Positions 45,225 through 53,536 of a DNA stretch of 64,000 nt are shown piece after piece. Source of the stretch: Halomonas huangheensis (GTDB taxonomy: Bacteria > Pseudomonadota > Gammaproteobacteria > Pseudomonadales > Halomonadaceae); NCBI RefSeq assembly GCF_001431725.1, contig NZ_CP013106.1:434001-498000 (forward strand), read 5' to 3'. Position 1 is the first letter of the stretch, and each line of letters opens with the position of its first letter. The notes beneath the pieces are model-generated. The model worked only from the letters and a program-made list of their open reading frames with translations. It was not told where the DNA came from and did not search any database. A program made the position numbers and the translations under genes.

Positions 45225-45961
45225 TTCGACCTCCAGCGACGCAGCAATAGCTTGGGTAGTCGGATGAGCATGCCGAGGAAAAGACGAGTGTGCATCCAAC
45301 TGATCTGGGCATTGTCGCGCCATAGAGCAAAATGACTGACACCACCTTCAGGATAGTGGACACGGACCGGCAGGTTGACGATCCGGCCACCGCTCCAGTG
45401 CCAGCGCACCAGTACTTCGGTGTCGAATGTCATGCGGTCGCCGGTGTGCTGGTGAGCCAACAGTACGTTGGTTGCAGCCACGGGATAGAGGCGTACTCCA
45501 CACATGGAGTCGCGAATATCCAGCGACAGCGTGTTGATCCACACCCAGACATGAGTCGCGTAGCGTCCATAGTGGCGTACCTTGGGAACTGTATCGTCGT
45601 ATTCGGCATAGCCGACCACCAGGCTCGATGGAGACTCCAGCATGGCGGCGAGGAACGCAGGCAGGTCATCGGAATGGTGCTGACCGTCGGCATCGACCTG
45701 AAGGGCATGGGTGTAACCGAGGCGCTTGGCTTCGGCGATGCCGGTGCGCACCGCTGCGCCCTTGCCGCGGTTGGCGCTGTGGCGAACAAGATGGTGACCG
45801 GCAATGGAGAGCCTTTCCAGTTCCTCGCGACATTCCGATCCGCTGCCATCATCAATCAGCACCACTGGCAGGCCGAGCTCGGAGATGTGCTCGCAGACCC
45901 CGGCAATGGTGGCGGGGTGATCGTAGACCGGAATGATGGCACAGGGACACAGCTCAGCCAT
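45221..45961 (-). CDS. Family 2 glycosyltransferase of aryl polyene cluster
   Basis: The 246-residue GT-A fold enzyme has CAIIPVYDHPATI at the N-terminus, VLIDDGSG and the DxD-like QVDADGQH. It resembles polyprenol-phosphate sugar or glycolipid synthases and presumably supplies the sugar part of the aryl polyene glycolipid. ATG 45961 overlaps the preceding gene by 8 bases. Confidence 0.82.
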   Translation of the reverse strand: MAELCPCAIIPVYDHPATIAGVCEHISELGLPVVLIDDGSGSECREELERLSIAGHHLVRHSANRGKGAAVRTGIAEAKRLGYTHALQVDADGQHHSDDLPAFLAAMLESPSSLVVGYAEYDDTVPKVRHYGRYATHVWVWINTLSLDIRDSMCGVRLYPVAATNVLLAHQHTGDRMTFDTEVLVRWHWSGGRIVNLPVRVHYPEGGVSHFALWRDNAQISWMHTRLFLGMLIRLPKLLLRRWRSK

Positions 45962-47642
45962 CGTCACGCTCCGTGACGAGCCTGACACGGCCCGTGGCGT
46001 GGCGTCCCTGAGGAGAGTCATAACTGAAGCTGATACTGTCGGCCTTGCGCGTCAGGTTGAGGGTCAGACGTTGACCGGGACGCACGATCTTCTGGAACTT
46101 GAGTCGTTCGACGCCACGAAACTCACCGGGTTCACTGAAGGTGCTGCGGGCATGTTCAACGGCCCATTGCACCAGCACGACACCGGGAACCAGTGGGAAA
46201 CCCTTGAAGTGACCATCGAGATAGCAGAGGCGTTCCGGGATCTCGAGGAAGATCTGACGCTGGTCTTCGCTATCGGAGCGCTCTCCCAGCCATCTGGCAA
46301 TACGCGGGTTGTCGAGGTCGGCAAACAGGCGCCGAATATTGCCATGGTCGTGCTTGCTCTGACGATTGACCGGAATCTGTTCGACAAATCGCCAGTAACG
46401 CGGAATGACCACCGCCTCCAGCAGTGTCGTCAGGTGCGTATGCATGCTGCGAATCAGTTCGCGTCGAGCCTCATGCTGGTAAGGCAATTGATCTCGGGGC
46501 ATGGCAACGACAACGCCGACCCGGCCATCACGGCGCGCCAGGTCAACGCAGTGTGCCGCCTCAACCTGAGGCAGCTGTGACAGATGGCGCTCGATGGACG
46601 ATAGGGAAACACGCTTGCCGGCCACCTTGGTCACTCGGTCGGCTCGCCCCAACAACTGGAAGCCTGCATTGGTGATCTCGACGCGGTCCTGCTGTGCCCA
46701 CCAGACGTTGGGTGCCTGGTACTCGGCAGGCAGAAACGGCGAACGCAATTCCAGCAGGCCCTGGGTCTCTCGCGTTTCGACACCGGAGAGTGGTGTCCAG
46801 ACCGTGCCTTGAGTCTGGCGTCGCCGGGCAATACCGCCGGTTTCGGTACTGCCGTAGAGTTCTATTACCGGTGCGCCAAGTAAATGCTCACAGCGTTCGG
46901 CATCGGTGAGAGCCAACGGTGCCCCGGACGACAACACCAGCGAGGGCGGCGCGGCTTGCCAATCAATGTGATCGGGCAGGCGCGATAGCTGCGCGGGGGA
47001 TGATACCAGCAGCGTTTCACGATTTGCGGCCTGGGCTTCACCGAGTCTGGCGGCCATGGGTTCGGGGTAACGACTGTCGGCTCCACAGAAGGGCAGACCA
47101 TGGCACAGGGGGCGCAGGATACCGGCAAAGAATCCATAGATATGCTGATGGCTGACCTGGGAAATGACCGCATGGCACTCCAGTGGCCACAGCTGTGCGT
47201 GGCAATCCAGTTCATTGGCCAACTGTGCGAAGCTCTTGGCATGCATGGCCGGCTCCCCAGTGGAGCCGGAGGTATAGAGCACCACGGCTTCCGCTTGAGC
47301 ATCGATGTCGACGGGAGCAGGTAGTGGAGCGGCCGCTGGAGAAGGGACACCTTCGATCCTGCCATCGACTTTGCTGACAAGGCGCGCCAGTGTTTCGCTG
47401 CGATCGTCGCTGGCCAGCACCGCACTGCGGCCGGTCTCCCATAGCGCCAGCAGGGCGGCGGTAAAGGCAGCCGGGTCCGGTTCGAACAGCAGCCAGCGCC
47501 CCATGGAACGGCCCTGAAGCCAGGCTCGCCAGGCGTCAATGTGTGGGCGCAGGCGGGATGCACTGCACCAGACATCGGGCATGTCATGTTCATTCTTCGG
47601 TTCGGTGCGCCAGGGACTTTGGATCAGAGGCGTGTAGTTCAC
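45954..47642 (-). CDS. apeH: ApeH-ApeI fusion: aryl-acid ligase plus dehydratase domain
   Basis: The 562-residue two-domain protein has an ANL adenylate-forming ligase in residues 1 to about 425 (P-loop-like VVLYTSGSTGEPAM, ELYGSTETGGIA, LLGRADRVTKVAGKRVS). It should activate the aryl starter acid. A C-terminal hotdog domain from about residue 440 (YLDGHFKGFPLVPGVVLVQWAVEHARSTF) matches the ApeI dehydratase, with His in DGHF. I start at GTG 47642, which overlaps the upstream stop as GTGA and has a GGAG site. In other clusters the two functions are separate genes. Confidence 0.83.
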   Translation of the reverse strand: MNYTPLIQSPWRTEPKNEHDMPDVWCSASRLRPHIDAWRAWLQGRSMGRWLLFEPDPAAFTAALLALWETGRSAVLASDDRSETLARLVSKVDGRIEGVPSPAAAPLPAPVDIDAQAEAVVLYTSGSTGEPAMHAKSFAQLANELDCHAQLWPLECHAVISQVSHQHIYGFFAGILRPLCHGLPFCGADSRYPEPMAARLGEAQAANRETLLVSSPAQLSRLPDHIDWQAAPPSLVLSSGAPLALTDAERCEHLLGAPVIELYGSTETGGIARRRQTQGTVWTPLSGVETRETQGLLELRSPFLPAEYQAPNVWWAQQDRVEITNAGFQLLGRADRVTKVAGKRVSLSSIERHLSQLPQVEAAHCVDLARRDGRVGVVVAMPRDQLPYQHEARRELIRSMHTHLTTLLEAVVIPRYWRFVEQIPVNRQSKHDHGNIRRLFADLDNPRIARWLGERSDSEDQRQIFLEIPERLCYLDGHFKGFPLVPGVVLVQWAVEHARSTFSEPGEFRGVERLKFQKIVRPGQRLTLNLTRKADSISFSYDSPQGRHATGRVRLVTERDDG

Positions 47643-48187
47643 AGATGACTCCGCATTCGGCGACGGCAACACCACTCACCGACAAACATCAGGCCCATCA
47701 AGACATAACTGATGGCGCCGTTGTACAGCGACCAGGTCGAGAGGTCAGCGTAACAGGCCGTCCAGGCCGCAATGCTGCCGTTGATCACGAAAAACATACA
47801 CCAGGCCTGGGTAACTCGCCGCGTGTAACGCACGCCGGAGGCGGGTAGGTCGGGTTCACGCAGGCGTGCCAGGCGCTCGATGATCGGCGGGCCGCGCCAC
47901 AGACTGGTGGTGAAGACGGCCAGCATTATCGCATTGACTGCTACCGGGTAACCGCGCATACCCAGCTCGGCATCGACCAGTAGCCCGACCAGCAGCAATG
48001 TGATGGCAGCACTGATGGCCAATGCTCTGGCCTGGGGCAAGCGCCAGGCGATCAGTGTGCAACCGACCAGCAGCAGCGGCCAGGGCCCCAGGCTGTCCAT
48101 CAACCACCAGACGGCAAGAGGCCAGGCCATAGCCACGATCGCCCACAGGAATCGGCTTGCGTGCACTTTTTTGCTTACGTCAGTCAC
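47639..48187 (-). CDS. apeG: Aryl polyene cluster membrane protein ApeG
   Basis: The 182-residue inner-membrane protein has about five hydrophobic helices and matches the small membrane protein (COG4648 type) conserved in aryl polyene clusters. The role is unknown; candidates are a scaffold or starter-unit handling at the membrane. The GTG start (48185-48187) overlaps the apeF stop by 8 bases. Confidence 0.75.
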   Translation of the reverse strand: MTDVSKKVHASRFLWAIVAMAWPLAVWWLMDSLGPWPLLLVGCTLIAWRLPQARALAISAAITLLLVGLLVDAELGMRGYPVAVNAIMLAVFTTSLWRGPPIIERLARLREPDLPASGVRYTRRVTQAWCMFFVINGSIAAWTACYADLSTWSLYNGAISYVLMGLMFVGEWCCRRRMRSHL

Positions 48188-48449
48188 GCATCAAGGTTTC
48201 GACGGCCGTGACCACATCGTCGATGGTGCGCACCGACTTGAAGGCTTCGGGGTCGATTCTACGGCCAGTGAACTGCTTGAGCTCGACGACCAGATCGACG
48301 GCATCGATGCTGTCGATATCGAGATCTTCATACAGCCTGGCATCAGGTGTGACTTCCTCTGCGGAGACTTCGAACAGTTCCACCAGAGTGCGTTGCACGT
48401 GAGCGAGAATCTGTTCACGGGAGGGGGTATTGGTGGTTTCAGTTGACAC
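48180..48449 (-). CDS. apeF: Acyl carrier protein ApeF
   Basis: The 89-residue ACP has the phosphopantetheine attachment serine in EDLDIDSIDAVDLVVELK. The GTG start at 48447-48449 (giving MSTETTNTPSREQ) is set by GGAGG with a 6-base spacer and overlaps the end of apeE by 11 bases. It is one of two ACPs that carry the growing chain, and is paired with ApeE in the same cluster. Confidence 0.88.
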   Translation of the reverse strand: MSTETTNTPSREQILAHVQRTLVELFEVSAEEVTPDARLYEDLDIDSIDAVDLVVELKQFTGRRIDPEAFKSVRTIDDVVTAVETLMRD

Positions 48450-48708
48450 GTCGTTCCTCCACCATAGCCTGCAGCGCGGCAAGGCTCGCGAAATGGCGAC
48501 GGGTGTCCTCGGCTTCCGCGTCGAGTTTGATTCCGTAGCGTTTCTGCAAGGCCAGACCCAGCTCAAGGGCGTCGATCGAGTCCAGCCCGAGTCCTTCACC
48601 GAACAGGGGCGCCTGGTCGTCGATATCGTCGGGAGTGATGTCTTCAAGCTCAAGAGTCTCGATGATCATGCACTTCAAGTCATGCGCTAGCTGTCGTGTT
48701 TCGCTCAT
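48439..48708 (-). CDS. apeE: Acyl carrier protein ApeE
   Basis: The 89-residue ACP has the attachment serine in GEGLGLDSIDALELGLAL. ATG 48708 gives MSETRQLAHDLK, the usual ApeE-like start; a 12-codon upstream extension lies within apeD. It overlaps apeD by 29 bases and apeF by 11. Its DSIDALEL differs from the DSIDAVDL of ApeF, as expected for two specialised ACPs. Confidence 0.88.
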   Translation of the reverse strand: MSETRQLAHDLKCMIIETLELEDITPDDIDDQAPLFGEGLGLDSIDALELGLALQKRYGIKLDAEAEDTRRHFASLAALQAMVEERRVN

Positions 48709-49468
48709 CGTATAAGAGCTCCAGTTCCTTATTGAAGTAGTCACTCAACTCACGGGTCAACAGCCGAGCCTGTTGGCCGCGAGGTAGAGAAGACGACGCC
48801 CTGGGCGGAAGGTCATCCAGAATATGTAGACTCATCAATACCTTGCTTTTGGGGATGTGGTACCAGGGGTCACCCTTGGTCAAGGTAGTGGGCGTGCAGT
48901 CTATCAGTACCGGAGTGATTGGCGCCTCGGTGCGCAGGGCGATATTGGCGGCTCCACGTCGGAACTTGATTGGCCTGTTGGGTACGGTGCGTGTTCCTTC
49001 AGGAAACAGTATCAGAGAGTCACCCCGTGCGAGACTGGCGTGGGCGGCCTCGAGTACGGCTTCCGGGTCACGGTTGGCAATGTAGCCGGCCGCGCGAATT
49101 GGCCCCCGGGTAAAGGGGTTGCTGGCCAACTTGCCTTTGACGATACAGGCCGCGTTGGGAGTATGCGCCAGCAGGAAAACCACGTCGATCAATGAGGGGT
49201 GGTTGGCCAGAATCAAGCGCCCGGGACGTTGTAGATGCTCGGCGCCTGTCAACTGGTAGTCGAGCACGCCAAGGCCCTTCATGATGGCGATGAAGAAACG
49301 AAACAGGCGCTGGATCAGGTGGCGAGCTATATGTTGACGGCGGTCGCGGTCGCGCACACAGAGCTGCAGTAACGGCGAGATCAGTAGGCCGATGGTCAAG
49401 CCGCCGATGCCAAAGGTAGCAAAGGATAGCGCGGTACCGGCGCCGCGCCGCCACTGGTCCAGGCTCAC
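48680..49468 (-). CDS. apeD: PlsC-type acyltransferase ApeD
   Basis: The 262-residue lysophospholipid acyltransferase-family membrane protein has the catalytic NHPSLID (HxxxxD), FPEGTRT and a hydrophobic N-terminal segment. It would acylate a glycerol-type lipid with the polyene or a fatty acid. The GTG start at 49468 overlaps the apeC stop as GTGA and has GGAG upstream; an ATG at 49486 is possible. Confidence 0.84.
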   Translation of the reverse strand: MSLDQWRRGAGTALSFATFGIGGLTIGLLISPLLQLCVRDRDRRQHIARHLIQRLFRFFIAIMKGLGVLDYQLTGAEHLQRPGRLILANHPSLIDVVFLLAHTPNAACIVKGKLASNPFTRGPIRAAGYIANRDPEAVLEAAHASLARGDSLILFPEGTRTVPNRPIKFRRGAANIALRTEAPITPVLIDCTPTTLTKGDPWYHIPKSKVLMSLHILDDLPPRASSSLPRGQQARLLTRELSDYFNKELELLYDERNTTASA

Positions 49469-50136
49469 GGTTGCTCCAGACGCCATTGTTGACGGGCGAT
49501 CAGCGCTTCCTTCTCACCGCTCAGCCAGCGGATCACATCGAAAGGGTGTGGTATACCCGCGGCTCCCTGGTTGCCAGCGGTAGCGCGCACGACCTTCCCC
49601 TGAGTCAGACTCAGACGCATTGCCACAGCACATGGAAAACCAGGGTGGTCGGTATAACCGATATAGTCCCTGGGCTGCTCGCTTTCGCTGAAGGCAATGA
49701 CAACGCTCGACTGCCCCTGGGCGAGATAACCATGGGCTTCCCAGATCAGGGCTTCCAGCTCATTGCCGCTGGCGCTCAGTGCCTGGAGTGGCCGTCGGTG
49801 ATCGTGGGCAATCGAGTGCACACCGAGCGTGGCGTTGTGTACCGACATGGAAAAGCGTGTCGGCGATGGAGCCTCGTCGCTGACCAACTCCTTGAGCATG
49901 GACAGGGTGCGGCTGGCGTCGCCATGGCGAGAGGCATGGATCAGCGGACAATTGGCATCGGGATCAAGGCGGGCGAGCAGGTCACAGACGGCTCTGCCGG
50001 AGTTGTCCAGCCGTCTGCGCAGCATGGCAGGTAGCGACTGCCCCGGTTTATCCATGTTCAGCAACTGGGGATGCTGAAAATTGCCGACATTCTCGGGACA
50101 CCATCCGAACCAGTCACTTAGGCGTATCTGTTCCAT
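49465..50136 (-). CDS. apeC: Chain-length-factor-like ketosynthase partner ApeC
   Basis: The 223-residue protein matches the short ketoacyl-synthase-like domain called ApeC (SRHGDASRTLSMLKEL, SPTRFSMSVHNATLGVHSIA). It lacks the active-site cysteine region of full ketosynthases. It pairs with ApeO in characterised systems. It is the first gene of the cluster here; apeA/apeB-like genes are not seen upstream, where a porin operon lies. Confidence 0.85.
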   Translation of the reverse strand: MEQIRLSDWFGWCPENVGNFQHPQLLNMDKPGQSLPAMLRRRLDNSGRAVCDLLARLDPDANCPLIHASRHGDASRTLSMLKELVSDEAPSPTRFSMSVHNATLGVHSIAHDHRRPLQALSASGNELEALIWEAHGYLAQGQSSVVIAFSESEQPRDYIGYTDHPGFPCAVAMRLSLTQGKVVRATAGNQGAAGIPHPFDVIRWLSGEKEALIARQQWRLEQP

Positions 50137-50162
50137 GCGAGAGGCCTGAGTGAAAAGGCTGG

Positions 50163-50191
50163 ATTTTATCGTGGAACTTCAGCCTATCCAA
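50163..50191 (-). promoter_or_regulatory. Candidate sigma-70 promoter of the ape operon
   Basis: On the minus strand TTGGAT (50186-50191), a 17-base spacer and TAAAAT (50163-50168) lie 27 bases before the apeC start. The -10 matches 5 of 6 positions, the -35 is weak. Confidence 0.45.
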
Positions 50192-50275
50192 GCGCAAACA
50201 AGCGGGATCGTGCAGAGAATGTTGGGTAAATAAGCTATTTATTGAGGGGTATCGGCAGGTTTCCCAATGGGGAGC

Positions 50276-50298
50276 GGGCCGGCGATTACTGCCGGCCC
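50276..50298 (-). terminator. Terminator-like hairpin after porin gene
   Basis: GGGCCGGC-gattact-GCCGGCCC is a perfect 8-bp GC stem 71 bases downstream of the porin stop. The U-tract is weak. The space between the hairpin and the stop has imperfect TTGATG/TTGAACG repeats (50337-50367). Confidence 0.55.
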
Positions 50299-50368
50299 AG
50301 CTGGCGTTGTGCCTGATTCCTGATCTCGATTCTGAACGTTGATGTTGATGTTGAACGTTGACGTTGAA

Positions 50369-51529
50369 CTACAGCAGGTACTTGAAGCGCAGCCTGGCGC
50401 CATAGCGGTCGGCGTCATCCGGATTGTCGACTTCATCGTGCTCGATGGTGCTGTAGTAAGCGCCAAGGTAGATGCCGAGGTCCTTGACGTCGAGCACATC
50501 GGCAAAGTGATAGGAAGTGTACAGGGTGTCGATGGAGTACTTGCCGGCAACGCTGATGGCATCATCTTCGTTGCTGCCCGGCTTGACCTCATCGATATCA
50601 TTCTGGGCATGGATGTAGCCGACGCCGAAGCCCTTCCAGAGTGCGTTCAGCCCCAGGGTCACGTTTTCTTCCTCATAGGCATCCAGCAGCGACAGGTTGG
50701 CGTTCACGCTCCAGTCGCCGGAATCCCAGGATACTCGTGTCCCGTAGCCGGTTCGATCACTGACGTCTGCACCACGTTCATCAACGATGGCATCATCCAC
50801 CAGGTTGGCTTCCATGCCCGCAGCAAATGTCCAGGAGCCCGGTGTCCATGCGAGAACGGGACGCACGATGAGAGAGCTCTTGGCATCATCGTCGGGGTCG
50901 ATGGTGTAACCATGGTAGGTAGAAGAGTCGAACAGGTCGGTGCGATCACCAAAAAGCGTGGAAACCTCTGCATAGAAGTCGCCACTGCTGTGGTTGACCA
51001 TGAGTTGTCCCGCATCACCTCCGCGTCCACGGCCTTCCTTCGCCTGATAGACGTAGCCCTGTCCATCGCGATAGAGACCATCAGAAGTGTCACCGCTGTA
51101 GCCAACGAACACGTCCTGACCGAGAGGGAAAAGGTCATAGGCTTCGAAGCGTCCTACCTTGAGTTGGGTGCCCCTTTTGTTGCCGATGGCCAGCCAGGCG
51201 TCATCAACTCCCATATCACCATCTGTCTGCACCAGTGGCTGAACCTTGAAACGCGCGTAGTTGCCGCTGTCGCTGGTGCGCTCTCCGCTGACGTCCAACA
51301 GTATGCGGCCCGTCTGACTGAATTCGTCGCCATTGTCGATTTCATCCTCAAAAAAGATCGGGCCCTTGCCTGAGTGGGTATTCTGCGCATTGATATCGAG
51401 TTCGACATCACCGCCAAAAGACAGACGGTTGTGACCATTTTCATAGGTGAAATCGGCCATTGCCGACAGGCTGAAAAATGTGGCGATGGAGCCGATGCAT
51501 AGCGCGCCCAGGTTGGAGTTGTTGTTCAC
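50369..51529 (-). CDS. Outer-membrane porin (carbohydrate-type)
   Basis: The 386-residue precursor has a signal peptide ending LSAMA (about residue 24). The mature part alternates polar and aromatic residues, typical of a 16-strand-type beta-barrel, and the C-terminal strand is DRYGARLRFKYLL. The many acidic loops are usual for halophile outer membranes. It is probably induced with the neighbouring TIM-barrel gene to admit a sugar or sugar acid. The start is a GTG (51527-51529). Confidence 0.8.
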   Translation of the reverse strand: MNNNSNLGALCIGSIATFFSLSAMADFTYENGHNRLSFGGDVELDINAQNTHSGKGPIFFEDEIDNGDEFSQTGRILLDVSGERTSDSGNYARFKVQPLVQTDGDMGVDDAWLAIGNKRGTQLKVGRFEAYDLFPLGQDVFVGYSGDTSDGLYRDGQGYVYQAKEGRGRGGDAGQLMVNHSSGDFYAEVSTLFGDRTDLFDSSTYHGYTIDPDDDAKSSLIVRPVLAWTPGSWTFAAGMEANLVDDAIVDERGADVSDRTGYGTRVSWDSGDWSVNANLSLLDAYEEENVTLGLNALWKGFGVGYIHAQNDIDEVKPGSNEDDAISVAGKYSIDTLYTSYHFADVLDVKDLGIYLGAYYSTIEHDEVDNPDDADRYGARLRFKYLL

Positions 51530-51646
51530 TCTTGATACATCCTTTTGTTGTTGAGTATGAGGATTTCTGCTTGTCGTCCCGTCGCAATAATTAACCGATA
51601 GATCTCTATTTTTTATGTAGAGAGGGAAGGTATATATGCAGTGGTT

Positions 51647-52549
51647 TTAGATGTCGCAGGTGTGTATTGCGGCGGAAAGAGCGTTGAGCTTATCTTCTGT
51701 TGTGCTTCCACTTGGCTTGAATTCCTGGGCAACGTAGCCAGTGAATCCGGTGCTGTGTATGGCCTGCATGATCGCTGGGTAATACAGCTCCTGATTGGTA
51801 TCAAGCTCGTGGCGCCCGGGGACTCCGGCGGTATGGTAATGGCCAAAGTACTGATGGTTTTCGCGGATGGTTCGAATGACATCTCCTTCACTGATCTGCA
51901 TGTGATAGATGTCATAGAGCAGTTTGAAGTTGGGTGAATCAAGGCGCTTGCATAGCTCGATCCCCCATGTGGAGTTGTCACAGAGGTAGTCGGGGTGATC
52001 AACCTTGCTGTTGAGCAGCTCCATATGCAGCGTTACGCCTTTCTGTTCCGCTCGCGCGAGGATCCGCTTCAGGCCCTGCTCGGCATTCTGCAGTCCCTGT
52101 TCGTCCGACAATTCACGCTTGTTGCCGCTGAAACAGATCAGGTTCTGGTAGCCGGCCTCGTTTACCAGGTCGATATGGCGGAGATAGCTTTCCACCAGCG
52201 CGGAGTGAAAGCGGTGGTCACTCCAACCATCTTCGAGGTTGGGTTCCGCTCCGTTGCACATGGATGAGTCGATACCGTAACGCTTGAGGGTATCCCAACC
52301 CTCCGGCCCCACCAGATCTATCGCTGAGAAGCCAACGCTTGCGACGAGTTGGCACAGCTCCTCCAGACTGAGGAAGTCATAAGTCCAGCGAGCGACTGAA
52401 TGGTTGATGTTGCCTCTCAATTCCTGAGCCTCAGGACTCACTTTCTGAGCGTTTGCAGCCAAGGAGATCGTACCTGGAATGGCGAGGCCCATTGTGCCAA
52501 CCAGGCTGTTGCGCAACAGCTTTCTGCGGCTGAGGTAGTAACTATCCAT
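51647..52549 (-). CDS. Tat-exported TIM-barrel sugar isomerase-like protein
   Basis: The 300-residue protein starts with a twin-arginine signal (YLSRRKLLRNSLVGTMG), so it should fold in the cytoplasm and be exported to the periplasm. The mature region matches the hydroxypyruvate-isomerase/xylose-isomerase-like TIM barrel. The probable metal ligands are Glu in HMELLNS, Asp in KLLYDIYHMQ, His in GHYHTAGVPGRHELD and Glu in AQEFKPSG. The substrate is unknown. It shares a strand and the LacI-type operator with the porin gene. Confidence 0.78.
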   Translation of the reverse strand: MDSYYLSRRKLLRNSLVGTMGLAIPGTISLAANAQKVSPEAQELRGNINHSVARWTYDFLSLEELCQLVASVGFSAIDLVGPEGWDTLKRYGIDSSMCNGAEPNLEDGWSDHRFHSALVESYLRHIDLVNEAGYQNLICFSGNKRELSDEQGLQNAEQGLKRILARAEQKGVTLHMELLNSKVDHPDYLCDNSTWGIELCKRLDSPNFKLLYDIYHMQISEGDVIRTIRENHQYFGHYHTAGVPGRHELDTNQELYYPAIMQAIHSTGFTGYVAQEFKPSGSTTEDKLNALSAAIHTCDI

Positions 52550-52719
52550 GTGCGAACTCCCGGTGAGCCATTGGAAGCTCTATCGCCGGGAGTAGACGAT
52601 TGAAGGACGTAATTTGGTAGGAGTCTGTCATGAGTAAAGGTCTCCCTTTCGTATGAGAATACCAGGCAGATTTGTTAGCATGCTTGGTACTTCCTGGTCA
52701 TAAATATTGAATGTACAAC

Positions 52720-52745
52720 ATATCTGTAACCGGTTACATGATATA
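52720..52745 (-). promoter_or_regulatory. LacI-family-type operator
   Basis: TGTAACCGGTTACA (52725-52738) is a 14-bp perfect palindrome flanked by a further ATATC/GATAT pairing. It is typical of LacI-family regulators, with CCGG at the centre. It lies 171-196 bases before the TIM-barrel gene. The regulator is not in the window. The rest of 52550-53016 has an AT-rich TATAAT-like stretch near 52880 and no gene I can support. Confidence 0.6.
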
Positions 52746-53016
52746 GAGAAGTCGCCTGGAATCTGCAAGTTACCGTATGTTCTGGTAATCACGATCTGAC
52801 GTTTTTTATACAGACAAAAGCCCACAACCACGGTTATTGGAGAGGTCATGGTATGAGGGAGGAAGTATGCGCTATCTTTGGTATAATATACTTAAGTTCT
52901 ATCTTTGATGGTGTCTTAAAGTGGCGGTAGTTACCGCAACATTGCAGAAGAAACTGCGGGGCGGATTGGTGGTGCTTTCGAGTTGTTGCTGCTGAATATG
53001 GGGCGGCGTGGATATG

Positions 53017-53421
53017 TTACTGTGGTCCTCGGAGAGCTCTGAGTTGCTGGATGTGCGCGTTGAGCTCCTTTTCAGCCTCTCCAAGCTCTTCGCGCTGCTC
53101 TGCGATATCTTCCGGGACGCCTTCCTCTAGCGTCTCCTCGAGGCTCCGCTGTTCTCCGCGGACTTCTTCACGACTTTCCCGCACCGCGGCTTCTGCGTCG
53201 GCAATCAGACCCTCGTCGGTGCAGTATTCCCGAATATGCTCAAGAGTGTGCCGCAACTCTTGTTCTCGGTGTGTATTGTCGCTTTCCCTGGCGAGCTGCA
53301 GCTGCTGCAATACCTCTTCCTCCCGGGCGCCGCAAAGCGAATCTGCCCCGTCAGCCAGGACTCCCGGGGCGTATACTGCGCAAAAACACACGAGTAGAAG
53401 GTGTCTATTCAGTTTCATCAT
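53017..53421 (-). CDS. DUF1090-family exported protein
   Basis: The 134-residue precursor has a signal peptide (about 1-23, ending GVLA). A highly charged, helix-rich mature region follows (CGAREEEVLQQLQLARESDNTHREQELRHTLEHIREYCTDEGL), the DUF1090/YqjC pattern with two cysteines. Its role is unknown; envelope stress has been suggested for relatives. It starts at ATG 53421 or 53418. Confidence 0.75.
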   Translation of the reverse strand: MMKLNRHLLLVCFCAVYAPGVLADGADSLCGAREEEVLQQLQLARESDNTHREQELRHTLEHIREYCTDEGLIADAEAAVRESREEVRGEQRSLEETLEEGVPEDIAEQREELGEAEKELNAHIQQLRALRGPQ

Positions 53422-53536
53422 GCGAATTCCTTTCGCGAACCTGTCCGTTGGTAATAGATGACGTCGACATTATGCCGACATATCGGTGCTCGTTGCATCC
53501 TTGAGTCGGGTCACTGCAGATAAGGGAGGGGCAAAT

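Noticed and set aside
52628..52849. Short minus-strand frame in the gap upstream of the TIM-barrel gene
   Set aside because: It overlies the LacI-type operator, has no ribosome site or recognisable family, and looks non-coding.
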